Shown one piece after another: positions 27,258 to 35,596 of a DNA stretch of 64,000 nt (its first letter is position 1; the number at the start of each line of letters is the position of its first letter). The position numbers were made by a program, and so were the translations under genes. This DNA comes from an uncultured Eubacterium sp. (GTDB lineage Bacteria; Bacillota; Clostridia; Peptostreptococcales; Anaerovoracaceae): assembly GCA_900543485.1 (NCBI GenBank), contig UQRM01000002.1:85540-149539 (forward strand). Direction: 5' to 3'. The notes below the pieces were generated by a model. That model searched no databases. It saw nothing but the letters and a program-made list of their open reading frames with translations, and was not told the origin of the DNA.

Positions 27258-29052
27258 ACTTTAATACCGCGGTAAAGGCTTCCTGCGGCACTTCTACGGT
27301 CCCGAACTGCCGCATTCGCTTTTTCCCCTCCTTTTGCTTCTCAAGCAATTTTTTCTTTCTCGATATATCTCCGCCGTAACACTTGGCTATTACGTCCTTC
27401 CTGTATGCTCTCACAGTCTCCCTGGCTATGACCTTCTGTCCGATGGATGCCTGGATAGGCACCTCGAACTGATGCATGGGGATTATCTCCTTCAGCTTCT
27501 CGCAGACGAACCTCCCTCTGGCATACGCCTTGGATTCGTGTACTATCATGGAAAAGGCATCCACCACTTCTTTATTGAGAAGTATATCCAGCTTGACCAC
27601 CTTTGACGGCTCATACCTGGAAAACTCATAATCCAGCGATCCATACCCTCTCGTCTTGGACTTGAGAGCGTCGAAGAAATCATATATGACCTCGTTGAGA
27701 GGCATATCGTAATGGAGGTTCACCCTGTTTTCGGTAATATACTCCATATTGAGCATCCTGCCTCTCCTGTCCTGACATATCTCCATGATATTCCCTACAT
27801 ATTCTTTAGGTACCATGATGTCGGCCTTCACCATCGGCTCCTCGATATGGTCTATAAGAGCCGGATCAGGCAGATTGGACGGATTCTGTACCATCTGGAC
27901 GCTGCCGTCGTTCATGACTACCTTATATATGACGCTTGGCGACGTGGTAACTACTGCCAGGTCGAATTCCCGCTCCAGCCTTTCCACGATTATCTCCATG
28001 TGGAGCAGCCCCAGGAATCCGCATCTGAACCCAAACCCCAGAGCCGTTGACGTCTCAGGTTCGAAATGAAAGGCAGCGTCGTTGACCTGCAGCTTCTCCA
28101 GCGCGTCCTTCACGTTCTCGTACTTTTCCCCCTCTGCCGGATATATACCGCAGTACACCATGGACTGAACTTTTTTATATCCCGGAAGCGGCTCGTCAGC
28201 CGGATCAGATGCCAGCGTTATGGTATCTCCCACTCTGGCGTCAGCCACCTGCTTTATGCTGGCGCATATGTATCCTACTTCTCCTGCCCTGAGGACCTCC
28301 GATTCCACCGGACCCGGAGAGTAGACACCTACCTCGGTGACCTCATATTTCTTCCCGGCGTTCATCATGTATATCTCGTCTCCTTCTTTCACAGTCCCGT
28401 CGAAGATGCGGGTGTAAATGACGACGCCCTTATAATTATCGTAATACGAATCGAATATGAGAGCTTTCAATTTTCCGTTTTCATCGCCTGCCGGAGCCGG
28501 TATATCGGTGACTATCTTCTCCAGCAGCTCTTCTATGCCTATGCCTTCCTTAGCCGAGACCAGAGGAGCCTCCTGAGCGTCTACTCCTATCACGTCCTCT
28601 ATCTCCTGCTTTACCTCGTCAGGTCTGGCCGACGGCAGATCTATCTTGTTGAGAACAGGAAGTATCTCCAGATCCTCGTCCATGGCCAGGTAGACGTTGG
28701 CCAGCGTCTGAGCCTCGACTCCCTGAGTGGCGTCTACCACCAGCACAGCTCCCTCGCAGGCCGCCAGGCTCCTGGACACCTCGTAGGTAAAGTCTACGTG
28801 TCCCGGGGTGTCTATGAGATTAAAAGTGTACTGATTGCCGTCCTTGGCATCATATATGAGTCTTGTAGTCTGGAGCTTTATGGTTATCCCTCTCTCCCGT
28901 TCCAGCTCCATGTTATCCAGGAACTGCTCCCTCATCTCCCTCTTGGAGACCAGCCCCGTCTTCTCTATTATCCTGTCGGCAAGTGTGGACTTGCCGTGAT
29001 CTATATGTGCTATGATACTGAAATTTCTGATGTACTTCTGATAATCCTTCAT
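27241..29052 (-). CDS. lepA: Elongation factor 4 (LepA), ribosomal GTPase
   Basis: Ribosome-associated GTPase with the EF-G-like order of domains. The 603-residue protein shows G1 [13 protein letters not shown], the switch [10 protein letters not shown]3 [13 protein letters not shown]4 NKIDLP and, at the C terminus, the LepA-specific CTD ([21 protein letters not shown], split into [13 protein letters not shown] and EKQKEGKK). The start agrees with the family consensus [21 protein letters not shown] (given here by its first part). It is part of gpr-spoIIP-small ORF-lepA-hemW-glpK. Confidence 0.98.
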   Translation of the reverse strand: MKDYQKYIRNFSIIAHIDHGKSTLADRIIEKTGLVSKREMREQFLDNMELERERGITIKLQTTRLIYDAKDGNQYTFNLIDTPGHVDFTYEVSRSLAACEGAVLVVDATQGVEAQTLANVYLAMDEDLEILPVLNKIDLPSARPDEVKQEIEDVIGVDAQEAPLVSAKEGIGIEELLEKIVTDIPAPAGDENGKLKALIFDSYYDNYKGVVIYTRIFDGTVKEGDEIYMMNAGKKYEVTEVGVYSPGPVESEVLRAGEVGYICASIKQVADARVGDTITLASDPADEPLPGYKKVQSMVYCGIYPAEGEKYENVKDALEKLQVNDAAFHFEPETSTALGFGFRCGFLGLLHMEIIVERLEREFDLAVVTTSPSVIYKVVMNDGSVQMVQNPSNLPDPALIDHIEEPMVKADIMVPKEYVGNIMEICQDRRGRMLNMEYITENRVNLHYDMPLNEVIYDFFDALKSKTRGYGSLDYEFSRYEPSKVVKLDILLNKEVVDAFSMIVHESKAYARGRFVCEKLKEIIPMHQFEVPIQASIGQKVIARETVRAYRKDVIAKCYGGDISRKKKLLEKQKEGKKRMRQFGTVEVPQEAFTAVLKYDDNK

Positions 29053-29087
29053 CTCTGCCTCTCATAATGTGATATATATGCTTTATT

Positions 29088-29240
29088 TTACTGGAAACCT
29101 CCCCATTTATCAACATCCAAAACCAATTTTCCTCCCTGGCCCGTGGTCTCCAGACACACGGTATCCACCATCAGTACGCCTGCCGTCCCTGCCAGGAACA
29201 GGAAAAATACTATGATCATTTCCAACAGAGTCCTTTTCAT
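29088..29240 (-). CDS. Small membrane protein (50 residues) between spoIIP and lepA
   Basis: An intact 50-codon ORF, read as MKRTLLEMIIVFFLFLAGTA, then GVLMVDTVCLETTG, then a soluble tail ending in DVDKWGGFQ. It has one hydrophobic segment (about residues 8-24), AGGTGG four nt before the ATG, and fits the gap exactly, 13 nt after the spoIIP stop and 35 nt before lepA. It looks like a real, small membrane protein of the operon, too short for routine calling. I know no function for it. Confidence 0.65.
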   Translation of the reverse strand: MKRTLLEMIIVFFLFLAGTAGVLMVDTVCLETTGQGGKLVLDVDKWGGFQ

Positions 29241-29253
29241 CGCTCCACCTCAG

Positions 29254-30156
29254 TCACTGCTGTTCTTCCTCTATGATATCTGCCAATACATTGGCGAAAT
29301 ACACGGCGCAGCGCCTCGATTCTTCTATGGTGTTCTTGTTGTTGCCTACTTCCAGAAGCAGCGCCTTATCACTGACGAACTCGTTGTATTTATAGTTTTG
29401 CTCTATTATGGCGCCGCCGTATCCGGCGTACATACTCTCCGCCCTCTCGCTGACTTTTTTGGCGAAAGCGTAGAGAGACGTGTAATTGTCGTTCTGCTTG
29501 CCGACCACCATACTGAATTTTGCCACTCTCTCGCCGTTTATCTCTATGTATTTCCCTTCCGTCGCCGCCGCTGCCGCCGCATCCCTGTGGAGGTCGATGA
29601 CATAGACTGCGGTAGGATACTGCCGGGTCAGGGACTGTATCGTTTCCAGCGACCTGTTATACGACTCGTTGTAAGACGGCCTGTCATGCATCGTCTTGTC
29701 ATGTATGACGTTTATACCTTTTTTCTCCAGCTCTTGCTCCAATACGATCCCTACATCTCTCACCGTACCTTCCTCCGCTTCTCTGTGATAGTTGCTCTCG
29801 GTGTAAGGCATGTAGGATTCGGTGCTGTGTGTATGATATATGATAACGAGAGGATCCTCCGTCACATCGATCTTCTCCACTTCTGCCGGAGCCTCCTCCG
29901 CCTTCTCCTTCGTATCGTCGGAGCCGCCGTTCTGTTCCTCTGACGGCTGCTCCTCTCCGCCGGCCTTTGCCGTTTTCTCTCCCGGCGCCTCACGGTTTAT
30001 CTGCGTCACCTGGCCTATACACAGCTCTCCCAGCTCCTTCTCATCTATCCACCCCAGACCGGCAGACGAAGCCGGTTCGGCTTTCAGGAAAAACAAGGTG
30101 GAGCATATGAACACTAATACCGCGGCGGCGATAAGTACTCTGTTTTTCTTTTCCAT
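29254..30156 (-). CDS. spoIIP: SpoIIP, sporulation peptidoglycan hydrolase
   Basis: With SpoIID and SpoIIM, SpoIIP thins septal peptidoglycan during engulfment of the forespore. The 300-residue protein has an N-terminal membrane anchor (about 7-24), a low-complexity linker (about 50-95, rich in E, K, G), and the catalytic domain with YHTHSTESYMP, IDLHRDA and LLLEVGNNKNT, where His and Glu metal ligands lie. Length and order are normal. It follows gpr by 22 nt, as in many spore formers. Confidence 0.96.
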   Translation of the reverse strand: MEKKNRVLIAAAVLVFICSTLFFLKAEPASSAGLGWIDEKELGELCIGQVTQINREAPGEKTAKAGGEEQPSEEQNGGSDDTKEKAEEAPAEVEKIDVTEDPLVIIYHTHSTESYMPYTESNYHREAEEGTVRDVGIVLEQELEKKGINVIHDKTMHDRPSYNESYNRSLETIQSLTRQYPTAVYVIDLHRDAAAAAATEGKYIEINGERVAKFSMVVGKQNDNYTSLYAFAKKVSERAESMYAGYGGAIIEQNYKYNEFVSDKALLLEVGNNKNTIEESRRCAVYFANVLADIIEEEQQ

Positions 30157-30178
30157 AGTTGTCCTCCAAAGATTTCTT

Positions 30179-31111
30179 TTACGAATATATGCCGGGATGC
30201 AGCGTTTTATTTATTCCATTGGCGATTATATCCGAAAAATCTTTTATCAGCATGTCTATGTCGGTGGATGTGACTATCATCTGACGGTCATACTCTTCCA
30301 TATATCTCTCCATTTTTTCAACATTTTCCACATTGTCAGCCAGAGCATCTCCTATGACCGTTGTGATATCTATGACCGTAGGAACGCCTATGGCCACTAC
30401 TCTGGCTCCCACCGTTTCCTCGTCGATACCTGTCCTGTGATTCCCCGTTCCTGCTCCGGGCGAAATACCAGTATCGGTTATCTGTACTGTAGTATTGAGC
30501 CGCTGTATGTCCCTTGCCGCCAGAGAATCGATGACTATCACTACTTCCGGACGGACCAGGCGCGCTATCTCCGACACGATCTCTGCTGTTTCCATACCTG
30601 TAGTCGCCGTGACACCCGGGGCTATGCAGCTCACTCTTGACATCTCATCATCCTCATCGGCGCCGAACATCTCAAACAGATGGTTGGTCACCCTTATCTT
30701 GGAAACCGCTGCAGGCCCCAGAGAATCAGGGGTCACCATGACGTTTCCCAGTCCTGCCACCAGTACCTTAAGCCGGCTGTGGAATTTTATGAGTCTGCTC
30801 AGTTCTCCGGCTATCACCTGTCCCGCTTTCTCCTTTGTCTCCTCTGCTCCCTCAGTGATACCTTCCGCTTCGATGGTGATATAATTTCCCATAGGTTTCT
30901 CAAGCCTCGCTTCACCGGCAAGGCTGGTTATCTCTATCCTGGTGACACTGACTCCGTCGCCGCATTCCTCCTTTTCCACCGATATCCCATCCGCTGCGCC
31001 TCCTGCCGGACTTCCTTCCCTTTTTCCGCCCGCCTTATCGCCACTGTCATCCGCCTTGGAGACAGCCATCTCCATCCTCTCTATGGCCAGATCTGTCCTG
31101 TACTTCATCAT
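30179..31111 (-). CDS. gpr: GPR, germination protease
   Basis: Aspartate-type protease that degrades small acid-soluble spore proteins at germination; made as a zymogen. The 310-residue protein begins MMKYRTDLAIERME, the family's N-terminal pro-region. Typical patterns follow: VAGLGNVMVTPDSLGP, SCIAPGVTATTGMETAEIV, VIVIDSLAARDIQRLNTT and DTGISPGAGTGN. Residues about 20-50 are Gly/Ala/Lys-rich and longer than usual. The start at 31111 has AGGAG six nt before it; a farther ATG at 31129 is unlikely. It is divergent from rpsT. Confidence 0.95.
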   Translation of the reverse strand: MMKYRTDLAIERMEMAVSKADDSGDKAGGKREGSPAGGAADGISVEKEECGDGVSVTRIEITSLAGEARLEKPMGNYITIEAEGITEGAEETKEKAGQVIAGELSRLIKFHSRLKVLVAGLGNVMVTPDSLGPAAVSKIRVTNHLFEMFGADEDDEMSRVSCIAPGVTATTGMETAEIVSEIARLVRPEVVIVIDSLAARDIQRLNTTVQITDTGISPGAGTGNHRTGIDEETVGARVVAIGVPTVIDITTVIGDALADNVENVEKMERYMEEYDRQMIVTSTDIDMLIKDFSDIIANGINKTLHPGIYS

Positions 31112-31224
31112 GTTCGTCTCCTTTTGCATTTTCTACGATTTTTCCCTTGCAAATCCTCTTTTATTCATATATACTTTAAGTTGCGAATTTTTAGCTGTAT
31201 TTTAAGAAAGTGGGGTAATTTAAA

Positions 31225-31491
31225 ATGGCAAATATTAAATCCGCAAAGAAAAGAATCCGCGTGATCGACAAGAAGACAGCCAGAAACAGACGTGTAAAAG
31301 GTCATCTCAAGGCTATCCTGAAGTCATTCGATGCTGCTATCGAAGCAGGCGACATGGAAACTGCCAAAGAAAAACTCGCTCTGGCAGAGAAGAAGCTCAT
31401 GCAGGCTGCTGCAAAGCACACTATCCATAAAAACGCCGCGTCGAGAAAGGTCTCGAGATTAACGAAGAGATTCAACAAGGCTAACGCCTAG
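31225..31491 (+). CDS. rpsT: 30S ribosomal protein S20
   Basis: Primary 16S rRNA-binding protein of the small subunit. The 88-residue basic protein has the usual MANIKSAKKRIRV start and HKNAASRKVSRLTKR near the end. It is divergent from gpr, the usual arrangement in Firmicutes, and followed by a clear terminator. Confidence 0.98.
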   Translation: MANIKSAKKRIRVIDKKTARNRRVKGHLKAILKSFDAAIEAGDMETAKEKLALAEKKLMQAAAKHTIHKNAASRKVSRLTKRFNKANA

Positions 31492-31564
31492 TTCTCACCC
31501 GTCCCCACCGGTGCATAAGTTAAATGCACAAGAGCTTGCTGTAAGCAAGAGAACAACAAAAAGA

Positions 31565-31593
31565 AAAAAGATGGATGTGTCTCCCATCTTTTT
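31565..31593 (+). terminator. Rho-independent terminator after rpsT
   Basis: A 10-bp stem AAAAAGATGG/CCATCTTTTT with T7 following, 74 nt after the rpsT stop. Confidence 0.9.
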
Positions 31594-31599
31594 TTGTTG

Positions 31600-31960
31600 C
31601 GTAAAAACCCCGGCGGCTCGAATGTCCCGGCGTTCCAGCTACTTGCAGTGAAAATATCGCCACTTCGCTTGCACCCTGCCACTTACGATAAAATCCACCT
31701 TTTTTCCTGCCTCTCCACAAGCAGAATATCGCAGACACCCTTTCACGGCGTCACTTGCGATACTTTTTCATGTCCATCTGCAGTAAAATTATCGCAACTG
31801 TATCATAAATCCGAAGCTGCGATAATACAGTTGAGCAGCAGGGCGAAATATGCCTCATTTTATCGCGGCGCCCGGTTTTGCGGCCCTCTCGCGATATTCT
31901 GATTCAAGGCTCTGTGAATTCAAGGCTCTGCGAATCCGCATTTCTACGAAAGGAAATCTC
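31600..31960. other. Intergenic region with repeated TATCGC motifs
   Basis: About 360 bp upstream of the carboxypeptidase gene without a convincing ORF. The motif GCAGtgAAAATATCGCcac at 31646-31663 recurs in varied form at 31721-31736 (GCAGAATATCGCAGAC) and 31780-31797 (GCAGTAAAATTATCGCAA). It appears in the other orientation at 31818-31833 (TGCGATAATACAG). CAACTGTAT (31795-31803) and ATACAGTTG (31825-31833) form an inverted repeat. This could be a regulator binding array or worn repeat elements. Confidence 0.4.
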
Positions 31961-32962
31961 ATGTGTGTTATCGAAATTCCCGCCGCTGCGCCGTCATGGC
32001 CGCCGCCGCTGAAACCCGGCGACAAGGCTGCCGTTATCGCACCATCGTCACCTCCTCCCGACACGAGGTCCGTCCTCCGCAGCGCTGTCCGCTCACTGAA
32101 AGCCCTCGGCCTGAAGCCTGTCATCATGCCCGGCTGCCGGATGCGTACAGGGCATCTGGCCGGCCCCGACAGGCAACGGGCCCGCGACATGAATGCAGCC
32201 TTCGCCGACGATGATATAAGGGGGATATTCTGCCTGAGAGGCGGCTGCGGAGCCATGAGACTGCTGCCGCTGCTGGACACAGACATCATCAGGCGACACC
32301 CCAAGGTCTTCATAGGATACAGCGACATCACCGCCCTCCATGTATTCCTCAATCAGCGCTGCGGACTCGTCACCTTCCATGGACCTATGGCCGGCGCAGA
32401 TTACACGACTATGGACGCCTTCACTGTCGCTTCCATGAAACGCCGGCTTTTTCATACCGCCAGGCCCGGCCCCATAGCCGAACCGCCCGGCCGCCCTGTG
32501 GAAGCGCTCCTTCCCGGCCGTGCCGAAGGCATCCTGGCGGGAGGAAATCTGACTGTACTGGCCGCCGGACTGGGAACGCCCTATGAGATCGATACCAGAG
32601 GCAGGATACTGTTCCTGGAAGACGTAAATGAACCGCTGTACAGGCTGGACAGAAATCTCACATCTCTGGCCCTTGCCGGTAAATTTGATGACTGTGCCGG
32701 TGTCCTGCTGGGGACCTTCGAAGGATGCCCCCTCACATCGGGGCCGACGCCGGAGGCGCTGTCGCTGGAGGATATCCTGAAAGGCTTCCTGGAGCCGCTG
32801 GGAAAGCCTGTCGTCAGGAGCCTTCAGGCAGGTCATTCCTTCCCGCAGGTTACACTGCCGCTGGGCGCCTGCCTGCGAATGGAAGCCGAAAGGAAGGCGT
32901 CTGCCGACGAAAACGCCGTCTCCGGAATTGACGAAAGCATCGCCAATATATTTGTTTTATAA
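31961..32962 (+). CDS. LD-carboxypeptidase (peptidase S66, LdcA/MccF family)
   Basis: Cytosolic serine peptidase that cleaves the L-D bond between meso-DAP (or Lys) and D-Ala in muropeptide recycling; MccF relatives cleave microcin C. The 333-residue protein has KPGDKAAVIAPSS, the nucleophile Ser in IGYSDITALH, GGNLTVLAAGLGTPYEID, the Glu in LFLEDVNEP and the His in QAGHSFPQVTLPLG: the Ser-Glu-His set. The ATG at 31961 follows AAAGGA by 6 nt; an earlier ATG at 31850 would add 37 residues encoded by intergenic repeat sequence. Base use is slightly richer in GC than neighbours. Confidence 0.92.
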   Translation: MCVIEIPAAAPSWPPPLKPGDKAAVIAPSSPPPDTRSVLRSAVRSLKALGLKPVIMPGCRMRTGHLAGPDRQRARDMNAAFADDDIRGIFCLRGGCGAMRLLPLLDTDIIRRHPKVFIGYSDITALHVFLNQRCGLVTFHGPMAGADYTTMDAFTVASMKRRLFHTARPGPIAEPPGRPVEALLPGRAEGILAGGNLTVLAAGLGTPYEIDTRGRILFLEDVNEPLYRLDRNLTSLALAGKFDDCAGVLLGTFEGCPLTSGPTPEALSLEDILKGFLEPLGKPVVRSLQAGHSFPQVTLPLGACLRMEAERKASADENAVSGIDESIANIFVL

Positions 32963-33013
32963 ATTTCCGAAACATGGTATACTTGTTAAAGAAAATCAAA
33001 GGAGGAAACCTGT

Positions 33014-33721
33014 ATGAGTACACATATAAACGCCGCTGACAGAAAAGATATCGCTCGATCCATCCTGCTGCCCGGCGACCCGCTGCGCGCGAAATTCATA
33101 GCTGAGAATTTCCTTGAAAATCCCAAATGCTACAACGAGATCCGCGGTATGCTGGGATATACCGGAACATATAAAGGAGTGCCTGTATCTGTCCAGGGGA
33201 CCGGTATGGGGATGCCGTCAATGGGCATCTATTCGTGGGAACTGATAACAGAATACGGTGTGGAGAACCTCATCAGGATAGGGACCGCCGGCTCTTTTCA
33301 CGAAGATATCAAGGTAAAGGATATCGTCATCGGCATGGCTGCCTCTACCGATTCCAATTATATCCACGCCTTCGACGTTCCGGGGACATATGCCCCCTGC
33401 GCCAGCTATGAGCTGCTGTCCAAGGTGAGCGCCTCGTCAACGGAGCTGGGGATACCATTCAAAGCGGGAAATATCGTTTCATGCGATGTTTTTTACGAGT
33501 TGAAAGAAGACTGGTGGAAAAGATGGGCCTCCATGGGGATAATGGCAGTGGAGATGGAAGCTGCCGCCCTCTACATGAACGCGGCTTACAACGATGTGAA
33601 CGCCATCGCCATCATGACCATCAGCGACCATTTCGTTACAGGGGAGAAAGCGACTGCCCGGGAAAGAGAGACATCATTCACCGATATGATGAAGCTGGCT
33701 CTGGAAGCCGCGATAAGGTAA
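33014..33721 (+). CDS. deoD: Purine-nucleoside phosphorylase, DeoD type
   Basis: Phosphorolysis of purine (deoxy)nucleosides to base and (deoxy)ribose 1-phosphate; hexameric class. The 235-residue protein has LPGDPLRAKFIAENFLE, the phosphate site in GTGMGMPSMGIYSWEL and RIGTAGS, MEAAALYMNA, and the catalytic Asp in MTISDHFVTGE. AGGAGG lies well placed before the ATG. It is 16 nt upstream of the DtxR-type regulator and may share its transcript. Confidence 0.97.
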   Translation: MSTHINAADRKDIARSILLPGDPLRAKFIAENFLENPKCYNEIRGMLGYTGTYKGVPVSVQGTGMGMPSMGIYSWELITEYGVENLIRIGTAGSFHEDIKVKDIVIGMAASTDSNYIHAFDVPGTYAPCASYELLSKVSASSTELGIPFKAGNIVSCDVFYELKEDWWKRWASMGIMAVEMEAAALYMNAAYNDVNAIAIMTISDHFVTGEKATARERETSFTDMMKLALEAAIR

Positions 33722-33737
33722 ATATCAGGAGGTAATC

Positions 33738-34103
33738 GTGAAAATACTGGAATCTGCAGAAAACTATCTCGAGTCCATACTCATATTGAAAAACGAAAAA
33801 GGCTCCGTCAGAGCCATCGACATCGTAAACTATCTGGGCTTCTCCAAGCCAAGCGTCAGCATCGCCCTCAAGCAGCTGGAGACCAACGGCTTTATCATCA
33901 GAGATGAGGACAACCACATATTCCTCACCGACTCCGGAAAGGAGATAGCCGACTCCATATATGAACGCCATCAGCTGTTGAGCAAGCTGTTTGTGAAGAT
34001 AGGAGTCAACGAAGAAACAGCCAAAGATGACGCCTGCAAGGTGGAGCACCACATCAGCCAGGAAACCTTCGAATGTCTGAAAAAGCTGTATAACAACATG
34101 TGA
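33738..34103 (+). CDS. DtxR/MntR-type metal-dependent transcriptional regulator
   Basis: A 121-residue protein of the DtxR/MntR family: N-terminal winged HTH (ENYLESILIL, then VNYLGFSKPSVSIALKQLETNGFI) followed by the metal-binding dimerisation domain (about 65-121, with EIADSIYERHQLL, KDDACKVEHHISQETFECL). His77 (ERHQLL), Glu and His residues of the Mn/Fe site are visible (CKVEHHIS). It lacks the C-terminal SH3-like domain, as MntR does. GTG start with AGGAGG six nt before. It lies 16 nt after deoD. Regulated genes are not obvious in the window. Confidence 0.9.
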   Translation: MKILESAENYLESILILKNEKGSVRAIDIVNYLGFSKPSVSIALKQLETNGFIIRDEDNHIFLTDSGKEIADSIYERHQLLSKLFVKIGVNEETAKDDACKVEHHISQETFECLKKLYNNM

Positions 34104-34117
34104 TGACAGATGACATC

Positions 34118-34158
34118 TCAGTGACGGAGCGGAAGCTCCGGCCACACTCCGCCACTGA
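34118..34158. terminator. Hairpin terminator between convergent genes
   Basis: TCAGTGACGGAG pairs with CTCCGCCACTGA (one mismatch), with an inner CGGAG/CTCCG pair. It is followed rightward by TTTCTTCC. Confidence 0.7.
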
Positions 34159-34173
34159 TTTCTTCCTGTTCTG

Positions 34174-34815
34174 TCATACCTTTATATCATCTTTCATCTT
34201 CTCGAATGTCTTATCCCCTATACCGGACACATTCTTTATATCCTCCACATCCCTGAACCGGCCATTTTCCTCGCGATACTCTATTATTTTCTCTGCCGTG
34301 ACGGGCCCAACGCCATCCAGCTCCTGCAGCTGCCGGGAATCGGCGGTGTTGATATTTATCTTACCGTCGGAATAGTCGGCCGCACGCTGGCTGCCGTCCG
34401 ATCCTGTCCCTCCTGCCATGCCGCTTTCCTCCGTCATCAGGGCCGGAACATATATCTTCTCGCCGTCTTCCACAAAGGCCGCTCTGTTTATCTCGGCGAT
34501 ATCAGCGTTCTCCGTCAGTCCGCCTGCCGCCTCTATAGCATCGCCTACCCTGCTGCCTTCATCCAGCTCCACCACCATGGGATTGTTGACTTCCCCTCCC
34601 ACATCCACCACTATGGCGGCAGCGGTCGGCTGACTGGCCACGGCAGGCTGCGTCACATCCTCCTCTTCCTCTTCGCCGCCGCCCGGCGCAAAAATAAAAA
34701 AGGCAGCGATGACCGCCACAGCGGTCACGCCCACCTTTATGAGCATGTCCTTGTTTTCTTCCAGGAACTCCCCCAGCTTCCCGTTTTCTTTCACATATTC
34801 CAACAATCTCTTCAT
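34174..34815 (-). CDS. comEA: ComEA-like competence DNA-binding protein
   Basis: Membrane-anchored DNA receptor for natural transformation. The 213-residue protein has an N-terminal membrane segment (about residues 27-44), a SLBB domain (about 65-125, VVDVGGEVNNPMVVELDEGSRVGDAIEAAGGL, shown by VVDVGGEVNNPMVVEL) and tandem helix-hairpin-helix motifs at the C terminus (INTADSRQLQELDGVGPVTA, KNVSGIGDKTFEKM). Domain order matches ComEA exactly. No other com genes are in the window. Confidence 0.93.
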   Translation of the reverse strand: MKRLLEYVKENGKLGEFLEENKDMLIKVGVTAVAVIAAFFIFAPGGGEEEEEDVTQPAVASQPTAAAIVVDVGGEVNNPMVVELDEGSRVGDAIEAAGGLTENADIAEINRAAFVEDGEKIYVPALMTEESGMAGGTGSDGSQRAADYSDGKININTADSRQLQELDGVGPVTAEKIIEYREENGRFRDVEDIKNVSGIGDKTFEKMKDDIKV

Positions 34816-34918
34816 GACCGATACCTCCTTTACCCATTATATTACATTTATTGGAAGTATTTGTCAATATGTTTTGTAGGGTTTTCCATATGGATCGTGA
34901 TATGCTGGGATGGATATC

Positions 34919-35596
34919 TCATCTGAAATATATTTCCTCGCGGGTGACATCCGCCTCGTTCCTGTCGTAAACCAAACCGAAACGTTTTCTCACAGTCTCC
35001 ATCAACAGCTCAGGACTTAGATTCGAAACACTGCCGGAATCCAGCACAGCTTCTATGATCAGAGCCTGGCCGCCCGACACGCCGTTGGAGGAAAAGCTTA
35101 TATCCCTTATCATCGGTCTTATATCGACCTCCAGCAGCTCCTTCTTTTTCTTCTGCTTCTTCATCGCCAGTATCCTCTCCTGGCTCATATATGTCCGTCC
35201 CATCTCTTCCACAGGGATGCCCGGCCTTTCCTGCAGCGGTATCTCTATCAGATACCTGGCCGCCACAGTGCGGGCCGCCAGAGTCTTGCCCCCTTCTTCG
35301 ACCCGGACGCACTCTTTTATTTTCAGTCCTTCCGGCATCAGCTCCGCCAGCTGCTGTCTGATGATATCAGCCTCATATTCCTCCTCTGTCTCCATTTCCA
35401 TCAGCTCGTTGAGGCCGATATATCCCAGGGACAGAGGCTGAGCGAAACTGATCTTGGGATGAGGATTGAACCCTTTGGAATAACCCAGCCTTATCCCCGA
35501 CCTCTTTATCGCTCTGTAGAAGAGCCTCATCAGATCCAGGTGGGAAATATAACATACATTTCCTTCTTTAGAAAATTTAAGTATATATTTAAACAT
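34919..35596 (-). CDS. DUF2344 (TIGR03936) radical-SAM-associated protein
   Basis: A 225-residue protein with the family's N terminus (YILKFSKEGNVCYISHLDLM, GYSKGFNPHPKISFAQPLSLG). It partners a TIGR03960 radical SAM protein; in many genomes the two are fused or adjacent. Their genes overlap by 8 nt here. It is found beside rplU-rpmA-obg in many Firmicutes, often with ribonuclease G, which is missing here. The biochemical role is not known. Confidence 0.9.
   Translation of the reverse strand: MFKYILKFSKEGNVCYISHLDLMRLFYRAIKRSGIRLGYSKGFNPHPKISFAQPLSLGYIGLNELMEMETEEEYEADIIRQQLAELMPEGLKIKECVRVEEGGKTLAARTVAARYLIEIPLQERPGIPVEEMGRTYMSQERILAMKKQKKKKELLEVDIRPMIRDISFSSNGVSGGQALIIEAVLDSGSVSNLSPELLMETVRKRFGLVYDRNEADVTREEIYFR

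Noticed and set aside
32093..32836. Leftward 247-codon frame antisense to the LD-carboxypeptidase gene
   Set aside because: Shadow of a GC-rich coding strand; the rightward gene has complete S66 catalytic motifs.
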